64,000 bases of DNA from positions 124,001-188,000 of the forward strand of contig JANXYX010000036.1 in assembly GCA_025408425.1 (NCBI GenBank). The letters run 5' to 3'. Shown in pieces: positions 29,013 to 37,771 of the stretch. The notes beneath the pieces are model-generated. The model was not told the origin of the DNA. It ran no database searches and worked only from the letters and a program-made list of their open reading frames with translations. The first letter of the stretch is position 1; each line of letters opens with the position of its first letter. The translations under genes and the position numbers were made by a program. Source of the DNA: Granulicella sp. GTDB lineage: Bacteria > Acidobacteriota > Terriglobia > Terriglobales > Acidobacteriaceae.

Positions 29013-29975
29013 ATGCCTTCGATCGCTAGTCCCGTACCGAACTTCTTCATCGCCGGAGCGCCAAAGGCAGGCACCACCTCTCTCTACCACTACCTCGATC
29101 AGCATCCAGACATCTACATGAGCCCCTTGAAGGAGCCTTCCTACTTCTCCTCCGAGGTTCGTCCGGAAAACTTTGAGCCTGCGCTTCGATTCAAGGCCAT
29201 TTGCGATGAAGGAGCAGTGCGGCAATACCTGAACGGTCCAATGGACCAGAAGCGATTTGGAGGAATAGTCCGAGACTGGGAGGATTATCTCCGTCTCTTT
29301 GCAGCAGCGGACAAGCAGACAGCTCTTGGCGAAGCCAGCGTCTGCTATCTATGGTCGAAGACAGCCGCCCATGCAATCGCCTCGCGCCTCCCCAGGGCCC
29401 GCATCATCCTCATCTTAAGAGATCCGGCAGAACGGGCATTCTCTCAGTACCTTCACAATCTTTCGGCAAGTGTCGTCAAACACTCGTTCCGAAAGCATGT
29501 CGAAATCAGCCTTCATCGAACCGATACCACATTCGGAATTCACCACCCCTTTCTGGATGTTGGCCTCTATGCCAACCAGGTGCAGCGCTACCTCGACGCC
29601 TTTCCAAAAGATCAAATTGGCATCTGGCTCTATGAAGACACGAAGCAACAGCCCAAAGAGTTCCTCTCGGAGGTACTAAATTTTCTGCAGGTTGATCCTG
29701 GCTTCGCTTTGGATAACTCCACCAGACATCTCCAGCCTCAAGTTCCTCGAATGGCGTCAGTCAGCCAGGTTCTCCGTCGCAATGGTGTATTTACCAGGCT
29801 CAAGAATCTAACTCCAGCACCGCTCAGACCCTACTTCAAAAGCATCGCCTACCGGAAAACCGGATCAGTAAAGATGCCCTCTAGAGATAGAGCCTTACTT
29901 GTCGACTACTACAAAGAGGACATTGGTAAGCTAGCGAATCTCCTGGGCCGGGACCTCAGCAATTGGCTCCGCTAA
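29013..29975 (+). CDS. Sulfotransferase (PAPS-dependent)
   Basis: A 320-residue cytoplasmic sulfotransferase of the heparan-sulfate/NodH-like type, moving sulfate from PAPS to a sugar or other hydroxyl. The 5'-phosphosulfate loop is FFIAGAPKAGTTSLYHYL near the N-terminus. The 3'-phosphate-binding segment is IILILRDPAERAFSQYLHNL. KEPSYFSSE and LGEASVCYLWS fit the substrate region. GC content is lower than in neighbours. Its stop lies 26 bases before the APS kinase start, so donor synthesis and transfer are paired. The acceptor is unknown; surface polysaccharide is plausible. No good ribosome site precedes the ATG. Confidence 0.88.
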   Translation: MPSIASPVPNFFIAGAPKAGTTSLYHYLDQHPDIYMSPLKEPSYFSSEVRPENFEPALRFKAICDEGAVRQYLNGPMDQKRFGGIVRDWEDYLRLFAAADKQTALGEASVCYLWSKTAAHAIASRLPRARIILILRDPAERAFSQYLHNLSASVVKHSFRKHVEISLHRTDTTFGIHHPFLDVGLYANQVQRYLDAFPKDQIGIWLYEDTKQQPKEFLSEVLNFLQVDPGFALDNSTRHLQPQVPRMASVSQVLRRNGVFTRLKNLTPAPLRPYFKSIAYRKTGSVKMPSRDRALLVDYYKEDIGKLANLLGRDLSNWLR

Positions 29976-30001
29976 GCGATCTCCAAACAAGAGGTGCAAC
30001 C

Positions 30002-30601
30002 ATGAGTCTCAATCTGGATGACGCAATGGCGACGCAGAATATCAACGCAACACCTCGGGACGAATCCGCGCACGTCGGACTGGCAGTCTGGTGTACTGGT
30101 CTAAGCGGAGCAGGCAAGAGCACTCTATGCCGTGCTCTTGAATCCGCACTTCTCCAGCAAAATTACAAAGTACAGGTACTCGATGGAGATGAACTCAGAC
30201 AAAATCTGAACAGGGATTTAGGCTTCAGCAAGAAAGATCGTGATGAACAAGTTCGCCGCATCAGCTTGCTCGCTCTTAGTCTGGTGCAGCAAAATGTCAT
30301 CACCCTCGTCGCGGCGATCTCACCCTATCGAGCTGCGCGTTTGGAAGCTCGGCGCAGAATTGGTCGGCTAATAGAGGTATACGTCAACGCGCCTCTGAAA
30401 ACCTGCATTGAGCGAGATCCTAAAAACCTCTACGCCGCAGCCCTTCAAGGAAGAATTCAATCATTCACCGGCATCAGCGATCCGTATGAACCACCCCTCG
30501 CCCCGGACGCCGAGTGCAAGACCGATATCGAATCCATAGACGAAAGTGTCACGAAGGTCCTCGCGAAAATCCTCAACGAACTAAGTCGATTGCAGAATTA
30601 A
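30002..30601 (+). CDS. cysC: Adenylyl-sulfate kinase
   Basis: APS kinase phosphorylates adenylyl sulfate at the 3' position, making PAPS. The 199-residue form starts at 30002 (MSLNLDDAMA), after GAGGTG; an upstream in-frame codon would overlap the sulfotransferase. The Walker A is TGLSGAGKST, with VQVLDGDELRQNLNRDLGFSKKDRDEQVRR and the later YAAALQGRIQSFTGISDPYEPP lid. One change from the usual kinase is AAISPYRAARLEAR in place of VSPFR. No ATP sulfurylase (cysDN/sat) is nearby, so APS must come from elsewhere. It is probably co-transcribed with the sulfotransferase. Confidence 0.9.
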   Translation: MSLNLDDAMATQNINATPRDESAHVGLAVWCTGLSGAGKSTLCRALESALLQQNYKVQVLDGDELRQNLNRDLGFSKKDRDEQVRRISLLALSLVQQNVITLVAAISPYRAARLEARRRIGRLIEVYVNAPLKTCIERDPKNLYAAALQGRIQSFTGISDPYEPPLAPDAECKTDIESIDESVTKVLAKILNELSRLQN

Positions 30602-30679
30602 ACACGCAGCCGTACTAGCGTTCTTGCGCCCGCGAGACCAGATATCTTGTGCAGCGCCAATCACGAAGTAAGGCAATCG

Positions 30680-32140
30680 CTACGCGAGCCCAAAATCGAT
30701 AAAAGCGTGCACCGGATCCGTGTGCAGCAGTCTAACCGTCACAGTATCGCCAACGTCCAGCCCCTCTTCCCCGCGCATGATTCTGCCCTCCACCGGAGGA
30801 TCGAACACCCGCACATACACACCCTTTTCGCTCACCCCGGTAACCACCCCACGGAAGAACTTACCTAGACTATCGCGCAGCGCCACTGCTGCAACTCGCT
30901 TCCGCATCGCCCGCTCCACCTTGTGCCCGGCAGTCTCCTGCAAGGTGCATCGCTGCGCAATCGCGTTCAGTTCCCCATCACTGTACGGAGCTGGCTCGCC
31001 ATCCAGCATCGCCTTCACCAGCCGCTGCATCACCAGGTCCGCAAACCGCCGGTTCGGTGCAGTCGAGTGCGCGTAGTCCCGAGCAGCCAATCCAAAATGT
31101 CCCAGTGGCTTCGCCTCGCTCCCCCGTGAAAGCAAATACTCTCCCGGCCCCATCAGCTTGATTATCGCCAGTGACAGGTCAGGATAGTGCACTGCATCAG
31201 ACGCTCGCTGCCTCCTCAAAAACACGTTCAGCGCGGCCGAGTCAGGCTCCGCCGGCAACACCGTCCCATACCGCCACACCAACTCCACGATGCGGTCCCA
31301 CCGTTCTGGCGACCGCACCACACGCCGAATACATGATCGTCCCTCAGCGCGCAGCAACTCCGCCATCGTTTCATTTGCCCCAATCATGAAGTCTTCAATC
31401 AGGTTCGTCGCCCGGTTGTGCGACGCCGGCCTGATGGACCGAACCTCACCGTCAATCACCACCGGGTCCGACTCGATCCGGTTGAACTCCAACGCGCCCT
31501 CGCTAACTCTCCGTTCGTGCACCGCTCGCGCCGCTTCATCCTGCAGCTTCAACTGCGCTTGCAACTCCGCGGAAGCAGCAATCTTTGTATCCGAATCCGC
31601 TTCGCCCTCCAGCCATGGCCCCACCTTGCTGTAGGCCAGCTGTGCGCAATTGTGGACGACCGCCCGGTAGATGCTCTGCTGTTCCAGGTATCCCTGCGCA
31701 TCAACCACATACTCCGTCACCACCGCCGGCCGGTCCACCCCCTCATTCAGCGACGTCAAATCCGTCGACAGTTCATTTGGCAGCATCGGAAAGTTTCTTA
31801 CCCCGGTATAAACCGTCTTGGTCTGGTCAGCAGCGTGACGGTCAATTGGGCTGTATCTCTCCACGGAACGTGAGACGTCCGCCACGGCTACCCGCACACG
31901 GATACCCGCCTCCACCCGCTCAGCCCACTCCAATTGGTCCAGATCGCGAGACGTATCGTTATCGATCGAGGACCACACCAAATGCCGCAGATCGCGCACT
32001 ATGCCACCCGGAGCAGCCGGACCTGCAGCACGAATCTGTTCAACTTGTTCTTCAGTTCCCGGGGGGAAGTCTGGATCAAATCCTTGGCGCACCATCTCGA
32101 GGAACGCCGCTGCAGCAAGATCAAAATGGTTGGTAGACAT
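30680..32140 (-). CDS. RNB-domain exoribonuclease (RNase II/R family, short form)
   Basis: A 486-residue nuclease of the RNase II/R superfamily, degrading RNA 3' to 5'. The catalytic Asp cluster is in SSIDNDTSRDLDQLEWAE (the RNB motif). HAADQTKTVYTGVRNFPMLP, LIEDFMIGANETMAELL and the YAHSTAPNRRFADLVMQR motif are also classic. N-terminal cold-shock domains are absent; the C-terminus (FRGVVTGVSEKGVYVRVFDPPVEG) is an S1-like fold. This short layout occurs in several bacterial groups. It follows the DUF6314-like gene by 15 bases and so lies at the end of the rhamnose operon. Confidence 0.88.
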   Translation of the reverse strand: MSTNHFDLAAAAFLEMVRQGFDPDFPPGTEEQVEQIRAAGPAAPGGIVRDLRHLVWSSIDNDTSRDLDQLEWAERVEAGIRVRVAVADVSRSVERYSPIDRHAADQTKTVYTGVRNFPMLPNELSTDLTSLNEGVDRPAVVTEYVVDAQGYLEQQSIYRAVVHNCAQLAYSKVGPWLEGEADSDTKIAASAELQAQLKLQDEAARAVHERRVSEGALEFNRIESDPVVIDGEVRSIRPASHNRATNLIEDFMIGANETMAELLRAEGRSCIRRVVRSPERWDRIVELVWRYGTVLPAEPDSAALNVFLRRQRASDAVHYPDLSLAIIKLMGPGEYLLSRGSEAKPLGHFGLAARDYAHSTAPNRRFADLVMQRLVKAMLDGEPAPYSDGELNAIAQRCTLQETAGHKVERAMRKRVAAVALRDSLGKFFRGVVTGVSEKGVYVRVFDPPVEGRIMRGEEGLDVGDTVTVRLLHTDPVHAFIDFGLA

Positions 32141-32155
32141 GCACCAGAAAGCCTA

Positions 32156-32608
32156 TCACTCCAAACCAATCTGGCCCCGGCGATATTCCGTCCGAATCAC
32201 ATAGTCCTTCTTCGGTCCTCGAACCTCGTGCCGCACCACAAACATCCCATCTCGACGAAAGACATACTCCGAGTCATAGACATCCGCCTTACACGAATGG
32301 CTCGCACTCCCCTTCCATCCATCTCCTGCGCAAGCAGCAAACACCACGCGCTGGAAGAGTTCCCCTGTGGTGTGGAAAGAAACTGCAAACCCGTCTTCCA
32401 TCGTCTCGTACACGTAGCGCTGCTCTGCCCGCAGACTCTGACCACACTCCAGCAACAGCTCTCCAGACTCACGATACGCGACGCGACCGTCATCCATCCC
32501 GTCGAACATCGCCGTCCCAGTCATCAAGCCTTGGCCTGAGATCTCACGAACAAAGCTCCATCGTCCCAGCAGCCGCTCCAAAACGCGGCTGCCACCCGAC
32601 TCCTCCAT
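32156..32608 (-). CDS. DUF6314-like small protein
   Basis: A 150-residue soluble protein that matches the DUF6314 pattern as I recall it: LERLLGRWSFVREI, then GTAMFDGM, YRESGELL, YVYETMEDGFAVSFH and CKADVYDSEYVFRRDGMFVVRHEVRGPKKDYVIRT-type strands. It looks like a lipocalin/calycin-like beta-barrel. No catalytic role is established. The start overlaps the rhaB stop region (TAG then TTGATG), so translation is probably coupled to rhaB. That tight coupling to a rhamnulokinase is the only functional clue. The family name is moderately sure. Confidence 0.7.
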   Translation of the reverse strand: MEESGGSRVLERLLGRWSFVREISGQGLMTGTAMFDGMDDGRVAYRESGELLLECGQSLRAEQRYVYETMEDGFAVSFHTTGELFQRVVFAACAGDGWKGSASHSCKADVYDSEYVFRRDGMFVVRHEVRGPKKDYVIRTEYRRGQIGLE

Positions 32609-32611
32609 CAA

Positions 32612-34090
32612 CTATCGAGCCCCAGTCTCAAGCGCTGCAACAAACAGACCGGCCCACCGAGAAACCTGCTCCGCATAGGCACCTGTCACAGGGTCTCGGC
32701 TACCTTCGAGAACTGCAATCTGGACTGCAAAGTTACCTGCCGTCGAACTCTCCGCAGACCCGCGAAACACCTCTAAGCCAGTGGCCTCACTAGTCAACCG
32801 ATTCAGAAACTCGTTCCGGCTAGCTCCGCCCACCACAAACAGCCGCTTCAACTTCTTGCCGCTATGGAACGCCACACGGTCCAGCACCTTCGCGTAACGC
32901 GCTGCCAGGCTATGAAAGATCAAGCTTGCAAACACAGGAGCATTCGACGGGCTCTCGTCCAGCACCGCAAACCCGCGCTTTGCCCGCTGGGCGTTGATCC
33001 GCTCCAGCATGCGACCCGCCAGCATCAACTCCGGATCATCTACCTCCAGCAGCCCCTGAGGCTTCTCAACCAGCTCAGCCGCAGTTACCAGGTCGGCGAC
33101 ATCCCAGACCCGCCCAGCAGCCTCCCACGCCGCCATGCATTGCCGGATCAACCACATCCCATTGACGTTCTTATGGAAACAAATTCGATCTCCCACAGCT
33201 CCTAGGTTTGTGAAATTCTCCTCTGCGGCAGCCTCACCATTTCGCGGCTGCTCCACCAGCGTTCCCACCAGCGACCACGTCCCTGAACTGATGTAAGCCC
33301 AGTCATTCCCAACCGCGGGAATCCCGGCAATCGCTGAAGCCGTGTCGTGACACGCCGGAGCAATCAGTGTTGTGTCTCGAAATGCAGCAAGCTCCGCTAA
33401 TGGCCCCGTCAGCTTCCCAAGCACCGTTCCCGGGGGAACAATCTTCGGCGCGCATGCCAGATCCAGTTGTGCTGCCTGAAATATCTCCCGGCACCACTGA
33501 CGCTTATAAAGCTCCACTAACGCCGTATGCGTAGCATTCGTATGCTCAGCGACGCACGCTCCACCCCAGCTCGACAAGATGAACTCCGGAATATTCATCC
33601 ACTGCCGTCCCTCCGGCAGGCCCTGCTGTTTGTCCGCATAAAGCTGATACAACGTATTGATCCGGAGCAGCTGAATTCCCGTAAGCTCTCGAAGACGCGC
33701 AGGACTGCACTTGCGATGTAACGCACGTTCCGCCTTAATCGTCCGTTCATCGCGATAGCAGAATGGATCGTCCAGCGCCTTTCCGTCCGCATCCACTCGC
33801 ACGTAGTCCACCGCCCAGCCATCTACAGCGATCGAACGGATTCCTTCTTCCGCTATCGCCGCACAGCGTCGCAGCCCCACCTCGAGACCAGCCTGAATCA
33901 TGGCCAAGTCCCACTTCAACCCACCAGTAACTTCGCGCGGAGCATTCGCAAACCGTTCGACAAGGGTAATCTCAGGCTTACCATCGATCCACCGAAGCAG
34001 TGAGACCCGGCAGCTCTCTGCCCCCAGGTCCACTGCAATCGATGCCCTTGTATCCGCTGGTGCCAGCGTCGTATCCAGCTTTCGCTTCAT
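32612..34090 (-). CDS. rhaB: L-rhamnulokinase
   Basis: A FGGY-family sugar kinase of 492 residues that phosphorylates L-rhamnulose to L-rhamnulose 1-phosphate. The N-terminal nucleotide loop is SIAVDLGAESCRVSLLRW. GWAVDYVRVDADGKALDDPFCYRDERT is typical of RhaB. WAYISSGTWSLVG and LFVVGGASRNEFLNRLTSEATG are the C-terminal ATP-binding motifs. Its ATG overlaps the rhaEW stop by four bases (ATGA), so the order of synthesis is rhaEW then rhaB. Full length. Confidence 0.95.
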   Translation of the reverse strand: MKRKLDTTLAPADTRASIAVDLGAESCRVSLLRWIDGKPEITLVERFANAPREVTGGLKWDLAMIQAGLEVGLRRCAAIAEEGIRSIAVDGWAVDYVRVDADGKALDDPFCYRDERTIKAERALHRKCSPARLRELTGIQLLRINTLYQLYADKQQGLPEGRQWMNIPEFILSSWGGACVAEHTNATHTALVELYKRQWCREIFQAAQLDLACAPKIVPPGTVLGKLTGPLAELAAFRDTTLIAPACHDTASAIAGIPAVGNDWAYISSGTWSLVGTLVEQPRNGEAAAEENFTNLGAVGDRICFHKNVNGMWLIRQCMAAWEAAGRVWDVADLVTAAELVEKPQGLLEVDDPELMLAGRMLERINAQRAKRGFAVLDESPSNAPVFASLIFHSLAARYAKVLDRVAFHSGKKLKRLFVVGGASRNEFLNRLTSEATGLEVFRGSAESSTAGNFAVQIAVLEGSRDPVTGAYAEQVSRWAGLFVAALETGAR

Positions 34091-36303
34091 CGCAGGTACG
34101 CCTCGACCAGGCCCCCATCCACGGGAATCAAGTGACCGGTTGTGCAGCGTGCATTTGGCCCTGCAAGGAACATGATCGCCTGCGCACAGTCCTTCGGATC
34201 AATCGGCTGGTGAGTCAGCGTTCGCTTCGCGTAAAACAGTGCGAGCTCATTCCGCAGCTCATCATCTGTCATCGTCTCCGCAAACGGCAGGTTGTACTTC
34301 TTCAGCGAAGCCATCACGCGATCCCTGGGGAACATCGTTGATCCCTTCACTACCGTCGCGGGGCTGATGCCATTCACGCGCACCTTCGGCGACAACGACA
34401 CCGCCAATTCTCGAATCAAGTGGCTCAGTGCAGCCTTGCTCACGTCGTAGGCTTCGCTACCGCGCTTGGCGACCACGGCATTCGCGGAGCTGGTCAAAAC
34501 CACGCTCGCATCAATTCCCTGCTCCGCGAAGATCTTCGCAGCCTCATCCGTCAGCAGATGGTTGGCCGTAACATTGACCTCCAGCGTCACACCCCACATC
34601 GCATCGTTGATGATCCCATCCGGCGAGGACGGAAACATTGCAGCCGTATTGATCAGTATGTCGATACCGCCAAACTGCTGGATGGTCGCTTCAAGCGCAG
34701 CCCTGATGGCTTTGCGATCACGAATATCAATGCTCGTCCAGCTGACGGCTTCCTTACCTGCAATCAACCTGGTCTCTTCGGCAACAGCCTCCGCACCCTT
34801 TACATCACGATCAGCAACCACCACATGAGCGCCCCGCTCAGCCGCAAGCAGCGCAACTTCGCGTCCAATCCCGCTACCTCCGCCAACGATCAAAGCAATG
34901 CGGCGGCTCAGTTCCTTCTCGGCCGGCTGACGGCGAATCTTCGCCTCTTCCAGCTTCCAGTACTCAATCCGGAATGCCTCGCTCGCCGGTAGAGCCACAT
35001 AATTCGCATGCGTCTTGAACTCACTCGCCCCCGCAGCCGGACCGGCCTGTGGAATGTCCGTGCACGTCACGCCTGCGCCCAGCGCACCTGCGCCCTGCAT
35101 CACACCAATCGCATTGATGTAGAACTCTCCCGTAATCCGAGACTCCGTCTTGTTCTTGCCGAAGCTGAACATACCTACACCCGGAATCAACACAACCGTC
35201 GGACTTGCATCACGAATCGCCGGCGAGTCCTTCAGTGCATGAGCGTTGTAGTACTCCGCATACTCTGCGCGATAAGTCTCCAGCGAGTTTTCAATCAACT
35301 CTTTCAGTTCGCTAGGCTCTCGCGTCGGATCCCACTTGATGAACATCGGTCGGATCTTGGTCCGGATAAAGTGGTCAGGGCAACTCGTTCCAAGATGTGC
35401 CAACTGCTCTGCATCTTTAGAATTCACAAAGTTCAGCACCTGAGGCAGATCGGAAAAACTCCCGATCCAGCGCTGCCTGCGCGAAACCACGCCGCGCAGA
35501 TACGGAAAGATCTGCAACGCAATCTGGCGCCGGTCGTCGCGACTTGTCACCTTTGCGCCACCAAATGGAACATAAACCGGCTGGGCTGCATGACGCTCAA
35601 TAAACTGCCCAAGCTGATCGATGATCGTGATCGTATTCAGGTAGCTCTCGCGCTGCGTGTTGCCCCACGTGAACAGACCGTGGCCGCCCAAAACTACACC
35701 ATCGCAGCCCGGCGTATCCTCAACGATCTTCTTGAGCATCATGCCCAGCTCAAATCCCGGTCGCTGCCACGGCAGCCAGGCCAGCTTGTGGCCAAACTCC
35801 TTGTTGAACTCCTCCATCTTGATCTTCCCGTTCGCCGAGGCCGCCAACGCGATCCCCCAGTCCGGGTGCAAGTGGTCCACATGAGGAAAAGGCAGAAATC
35901 CATGCAGCGATGTATCAATCGAAGCTGCCACTGGATTGTTCCCAAACGTGCAGAGCGGATACATATCCACCATCTCGTCTTCCAGCTCTACTCCGCGATA
36001 AGCATTCTCCAGCGCCAGTAGCTTATCCATGTACAACGTGGCGAACCCAGCCCGCTTAATGCTCCCTAGGTCACCACCACTACCCTTCACCCACAAAACT
36101 TGTTTGGTCTTTCCATCAAGCGGGTCCACCTGTTCCAGCTTGGAACTCGTATTGCCACCTCCAAAATTTGTGATCCGAAGATCCGAACCTAGTAGGTTCG
36201 AGCGATACCGCAATAGTTCCGGTGCATCCAACTTCTCCGCAACTGCCTCATCCCAACGATCCTCAAGAAACTTCAGACCGGCATCTTTCGCATTTACTGT
36301 CAT
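34087..36303 (-). CDS. rhaEW: Bifunctional rhamnulose-1-phosphate aldolase/L-lactaldehyde dehydrogenase
   Basis: A 738-residue fusion. The N-terminal class II aldolase/adducin domain (about residues 1-430) has FGGGNTSSKLEQVDP, the His pair HVDHLHPDW and VVLGGHGLFTWG. It splits rhamnulose 1-phosphate to DHAP and L-lactaldehyde. The C-terminal short-chain dehydrogenase (about 475-738) has ALIVGGGSGIGREVALLAAERGAHVVVADRD-type Rossmann fold, VVLTSSANAV and YDVSKAAL with the catalytic Tyr and Lys, and would oxidise L-lactaldehyde to L-lactate. The start at 36303 (MTVNAKDAGLKFLEDRW) is preferred over an upstream TTG. It is first in the operon. Confidence 0.93.
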   Translation of the reverse strand: MTVNAKDAGLKFLEDRWDEAVAEKLDAPELLRYRSNLLGSDLRITNFGGGNTSSKLEQVDPLDGKTKQVLWVKGSGGDLGSIKRAGFATLYMDKLLALENAYRGVELEDEMVDMYPLCTFGNNPVAASIDTSLHGFLPFPHVDHLHPDWGIALAASANGKIKMEEFNKEFGHKLAWLPWQRPGFELGMMLKKIVEDTPGCDGVVLGGHGLFTWGNTQRESYLNTITIIDQLGQFIERHAAQPVYVPFGGAKVTSRDDRRQIALQIFPYLRGVVSRRQRWIGSFSDLPQVLNFVNSKDAEQLAHLGTSCPDHFIRTKIRPMFIKWDPTREPSELKELIENSLETYRAEYAEYYNAHALKDSPAIRDASPTVVLIPGVGMFSFGKNKTESRITGEFYINAIGVMQGAGALGAGVTCTDIPQAGPAAGASEFKTHANYVALPASEAFRIEYWKLEEAKIRRQPAEKELSRRIALIVGGGSGIGREVALLAAERGAHVVVADRDVKGAEAVAEETRLIAGKEAVSWTSIDIRDRKAIRAALEATIQQFGGIDILINTAAMFPSSPDGIINDAMWGVTLEVNVTANHLLTDEAAKIFAEQGIDASVVLTSSANAVVAKRGSEAYDVSKAALSHLIRELAVSLSPKVRVNGISPATVVKGSTMFPRDRVMASLKKYNLPFAETMTDDELRNELALFYAKRTLTHQPIDPKDCAQAIMFLAGPNARCTTGHLIPVDGGLVEAYLR

Positions 36304-36380
36304 GACTGTTTTAACTCCCGTAGCAAATTGTCTTTTTGCGCCCGTCAATCATTCCACAAGCAACATCAATACAGCAACTA

Positions 36381-36394
36381 TTTCTCATGTGAAA
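36381..36394. promoter_or_regulatory. Candidate operator upstream of rhaEW
   Basis: A 14-base near-palindrome TTTCTCATGTGAAA (form TTTC-N6-GAAA) 77 bases upstream of the rhaEW start. The same TTTC-N6-GAAA form occurs at 37673-37686, upstream of the regulator gene. A binding site for that regulator is a guess. Confidence 0.3.
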
Positions 36395-36527
36395 ATTATG
36401 CGAGCTAAATTCCTAGCCGGCAGGAAGACTCGCCTACACGCCGAATCAACCTCACAGTTAGGTCTAGCCATGGGAAATCTGCTCACCCATCGACAAAACT
36501 AATAGATTCCCGACCTATCCTACTACG

Positions 36528-37616
36528 CTAGATCAACGACTCCCGGGTCACCATCTTATGCTCAACATAGTTATAGGGAGGCACTGTCTGCCCTCGCAAC
36601 AGCGACAACCCCAGATGGATCAGACTCGGACCATAGGAGTTCGTCTGGTGCGACACTGATGCGATCAGCGGTGACCGTTCCCGCCTCATCTCAGCTACAG
36701 CCTCGGCAATGCAGTCCTGCCCGACAATCGCGACGTGTCGTTCACGCTTCTGCTCTCGCACCGCATCCACCGCCCCCAGCGCGCTGGAGTCCGTGGCTGC
36801 CGCAATCAAAATGTGCTTATCCTTCGGGTGACGCTGCAGAAAATCAGAGATCAGCTTCTTGCTTCGATCCCGCATGCCACGCCCATCGATCCGTACAAAT
36901 AACTCCACCGGCAGGTCAGGAACCCCAGCCCTTACCCCCTCAAATGCTCCGGTGATCCGGCTCTGCACCAGTTGTCCGGCCTCCGCGAGATCCAGACCAA
37001 TCACCCACTCCACCTGGCGGTCCCAATTCACGATCGCATGCTTCGCCAGTGCCTCACCAGCCTCAATTCCCACGCGATAGTTGTCCACACCGAAGTACGT
37101 CGCATGCGGATGCGGAATATCGATCGCGATCAGAGGAATCTTCGCACCCGCAATCTTATCCCCAATCATCGCCGCGACCTCATGCTCCACCTGAAACTCA
37201 ATCACCAGGTCCACCCTGTTGCGCACAAACTCCTCGGCATTCTTCAGTGCCGTCGCCGCGTCATAGCAGTTGTCCAATACCAGCAGGTCCACACCCACTG
37301 CTGCAGCAGCCTCGCGCAGACTCTCCGTCACCTCAACAGAAAAAGGCATATCCGCACTCTGCCCGCCAAATCCAAATCGCAGCTTTTTGGGCCGCGTCAC
37401 CTGCCGATAAAGACCATCCGGAGATTGCGACAGATATCCCCGATGCACAAACGTCTTCAGTACCCGATACACCGTAGTCTTGGAAATTTTCGTCTGTCGA
37501 TGGATGGCCTCCAGCGTCATCGGTTGATTCTCGGCCTGTAGTAACTCCAGAATATCCAGCGCTTTAGATAACACCGGGATCAGATACAAACGTTTCGTCG
37601 TCTTGCGCAATGGCAT
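36528..37616 (-). CDS. Transcriptional regulator with IclR-type HTH and periplasmic-binding-like sugar domain
   Basis: A 362-residue predicted repressor or activator. The start at 37616 has AAGGGAG in place. The N-terminal winged helix (VLSKALDILELLQAENQPMTLEAIHRQTKISKTTVYRVL-type) is IclR-like. The rest is a type 1 periplasmic-binding fold as in LacI proteins and ribose-binding proteins (FGFGGQSADMPFSVEVTESL, DLVIEFQVEHEVAAMIGDK, IPLIAIDIPHPHATYFGVDN, ILIAAATDSSALGAVDA). There is no signal peptide. Position between rhaEW and rhaI implies control of rhamnose use, with rhamnose or a derivative as ligand (inference). The combination of an IclR-like reader head with this sensor is unusual. Confidence 0.85.
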   Translation of the reverse strand: MPLRKTTKRLYLIPVLSKALDILELLQAENQPMTLEAIHRQTKISKTTVYRVLKTFVHRGYLSQSPDGLYRQVTRPKKLRFGFGGQSADMPFSVEVTESLREAAAAVGVDLLVLDNCYDAATALKNAEEFVRNRVDLVIEFQVEHEVAAMIGDKIAGAKIPLIAIDIPHPHATYFGVDNYRVGIEAGEALAKHAIVNWDRQVEWVIGLDLAEAGQLVQSRITGAFEGVRAGVPDLPVELFVRIDGRGMRDRSKKLISDFLQRHPKDKHILIAAATDSSALGAVDAVREQKRERHVAIVGQDCIAEAVAEMRRERSPLIASVSHQTNSYGPSLIHLGLSLLRGQTVPPYNYVEHKMVTRESLI

Positions 37617-37662
37617 AGGCTCCCTTGAGGACAAGTCACTCAGACGCACCATTATGCGACAA

Positions 37663-37698
37663 CGGGGCGACGTTTCGCTAATGAAATCCGTCGCCCCG
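37663..37698 (-). terminator. Hairpin downstream of rhaI, in the regulator leader
   Basis: A 10-bp perfect GC-rich stem (37663-37672 with 37689-37698). Its loop contains TTTC-GCTAAT-GAAA, which can pair further. It lies 74 bases past the rhaI stop and 47 bases before the regulator start. No T-run follows on the minus strand, so it may be a terminator, an operator (TTTC-N6-GAAA inside) or a leader structure. Confidence 0.4.
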
Positions 37699-37771
37699 CT
37701 CCGTCACTTATCCATTCTCGACAGGTATCCCCATCCAGAACATTTCCGATGCCCACAACACCGCTCACTAA

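Noticed and set aside
28319..29029. A 236-codon open frame between the rhamnosidase and sulfotransferase genes
   Set aside because: It has no domain, skewed Pro/Arg/Ser composition and no ribosome site. It covers a hairpin repeat and another frame with a much better start.
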